Under the pieces are notes generated by a model. It was given only the letters and a program-made list of their open reading frames with translations. It was not told the DNA's origin and did no database searches. DNA of 42,021 bases, taken from the NCBI GenBank assembly GCA_025362235.1, contig JANYGZ010000051.1:1-42021 (forward strand). Reading direction: 5' to 3'. Both the position numbers and the translations under genes were made by a program. Below, piece by piece: positions 41,786 to 42,021 of this stretch (position 1 is its first letter; every line of letters starts with the position of its first letter). The stretch comes from Ferruginibacter sp. GTDB lineage: Bacteria; Bacteroidota; Bacteroidia; Chitinophagales; Chitinophagaceae.

Positions 41786-42021
41786 GATTTTTTTATTTTA
41801 AAATTGCAATGCTGTCATTTACAATAAAAGCAATATGACTTAACTGCAAAAACTAAATATAATACTGTAATTCTTAAAAAAAATATAATAAATAAATATC
41901 AGCGGCAAACATAACCATTACCAAGTCAATATAAAATTTTCAATCTGTAAGCCTGGTCATATTATAATTTCACTTGCTCTAAAAACTACATAATACGTGA
42001 TAGAATGGCAAAAGTTACAGA
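41786..42021. other. Right end of the window without a gene
   Basis: AT-rich sequence upstream of the flavoprotein start. I see no open frame, repeat or RNA that can be supported. Confidence 0.5.

Noticed and set aside
1..42021. CRISPR arrays, tRNA genes, IS transposases, phage structural genes
   Set aside because: Looked for by eye on both strands; no regular repeat-spacer pattern, tRNA TPsiC/anticodon layout, or DDE/tyrosine recombinase motif was seen. A covariance-model search would be needed to be certain for RNAs.

Overview
The window looks like a chromosomal segment of a Bacteroidota bacterium, most likely a relative of the Chitinophagaceae. The evidence is the AT-rich DNA, a protein ending in a gliding-motility/type IX secretion C-terminal domain, typical Bacteroidota families (ORF6N, DUF3667, DUF6922, CHRD, ScyD-like, BlaI plus M56 peptidase with repeats), TAnnTTTG promoter-like boxes, and almost no Shine-Dalgarno sequences. 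No rRNA operon, tRNA, CRISPR array or transposase was recognised. The family-level placement is inference.

Region 1 (1 to about 8.7 kb) is accessory DNA. Small unrelated genes, several of them toxin-antitoxin-like, alternate with imperfectly repeated non-coding blocks. The genes are a retropepsin-like protease, a zeta-type kinase with a 58-aa partner, a DUF433/DUF5615 pair, a GNAT acetyltransferase, an ORF6N protein and an orphan ParA. One repeat family sits just after the stop codon of three of these units, and a second short repeat lies before two genes, so the layout resembles a cassette array. The ORF6N gene has a near-perfect palindrome in its promoter region and a 24/25-identical copy inside its coding sequence.

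Region 2 (8.7 to 18.3 kb) holds a secreted YdjC-like deacetylase, a DUF3667 membrane protein, small membrane or secreted proteins of unknown function, an LCM-family methyltransferase, an AbiEii-type nucleotidyltransferase with its DUF6922 partner, a calcineurin-like phosphoesterase, an MgtC/SapB membrane protein and a ScyD-like beta-propeller lipoprotein.

Region 3 (18.9 to 28.5 kb) holds a broken NHL-repeat surface protein with a type IX sorting domain, an MFS transporter whose first membrane helix lies upstream of any usable start codon, a cupredoxin lipoprotein, a double-CHRD lipoprotein, a BlaI/M56 sensor pair with a palindromic operator, and a secreted DUF3500 protein.

Region 4 (28.8 to 35.7 kb) is the most interesting part. 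It is a tightly overlapping operon of five genes: a fused methyltransferase-like/HTH-like/adenylation protein, an adenylation-acyl carrier protein fusion, a membrane-anchored SGNH-type protein, an MBOAT acyltransferase, and a 45-aa single-helix microprotein. The parts match the logic of the Gram-positive dlt (D-alanylation) system: activation, carrier, MBOAT, SGNH and a DltX-like microprotein. Here they occur in a probable Gram-negative, where no teichoic acid is expected, so this is a candidate undescribed envelope-acylation system with unknown donor and acceptor.

Region 5 (36.1 to 41.8 kb) carries a second cupredoxin lipoprotein, a secreted esterase, a GH125 alpha-mannosidase-like enzyme, a GH5 glycosidase (the last three probably for glycan breakdown) and a YUCCA/FMO-like flavin monooxygenase.
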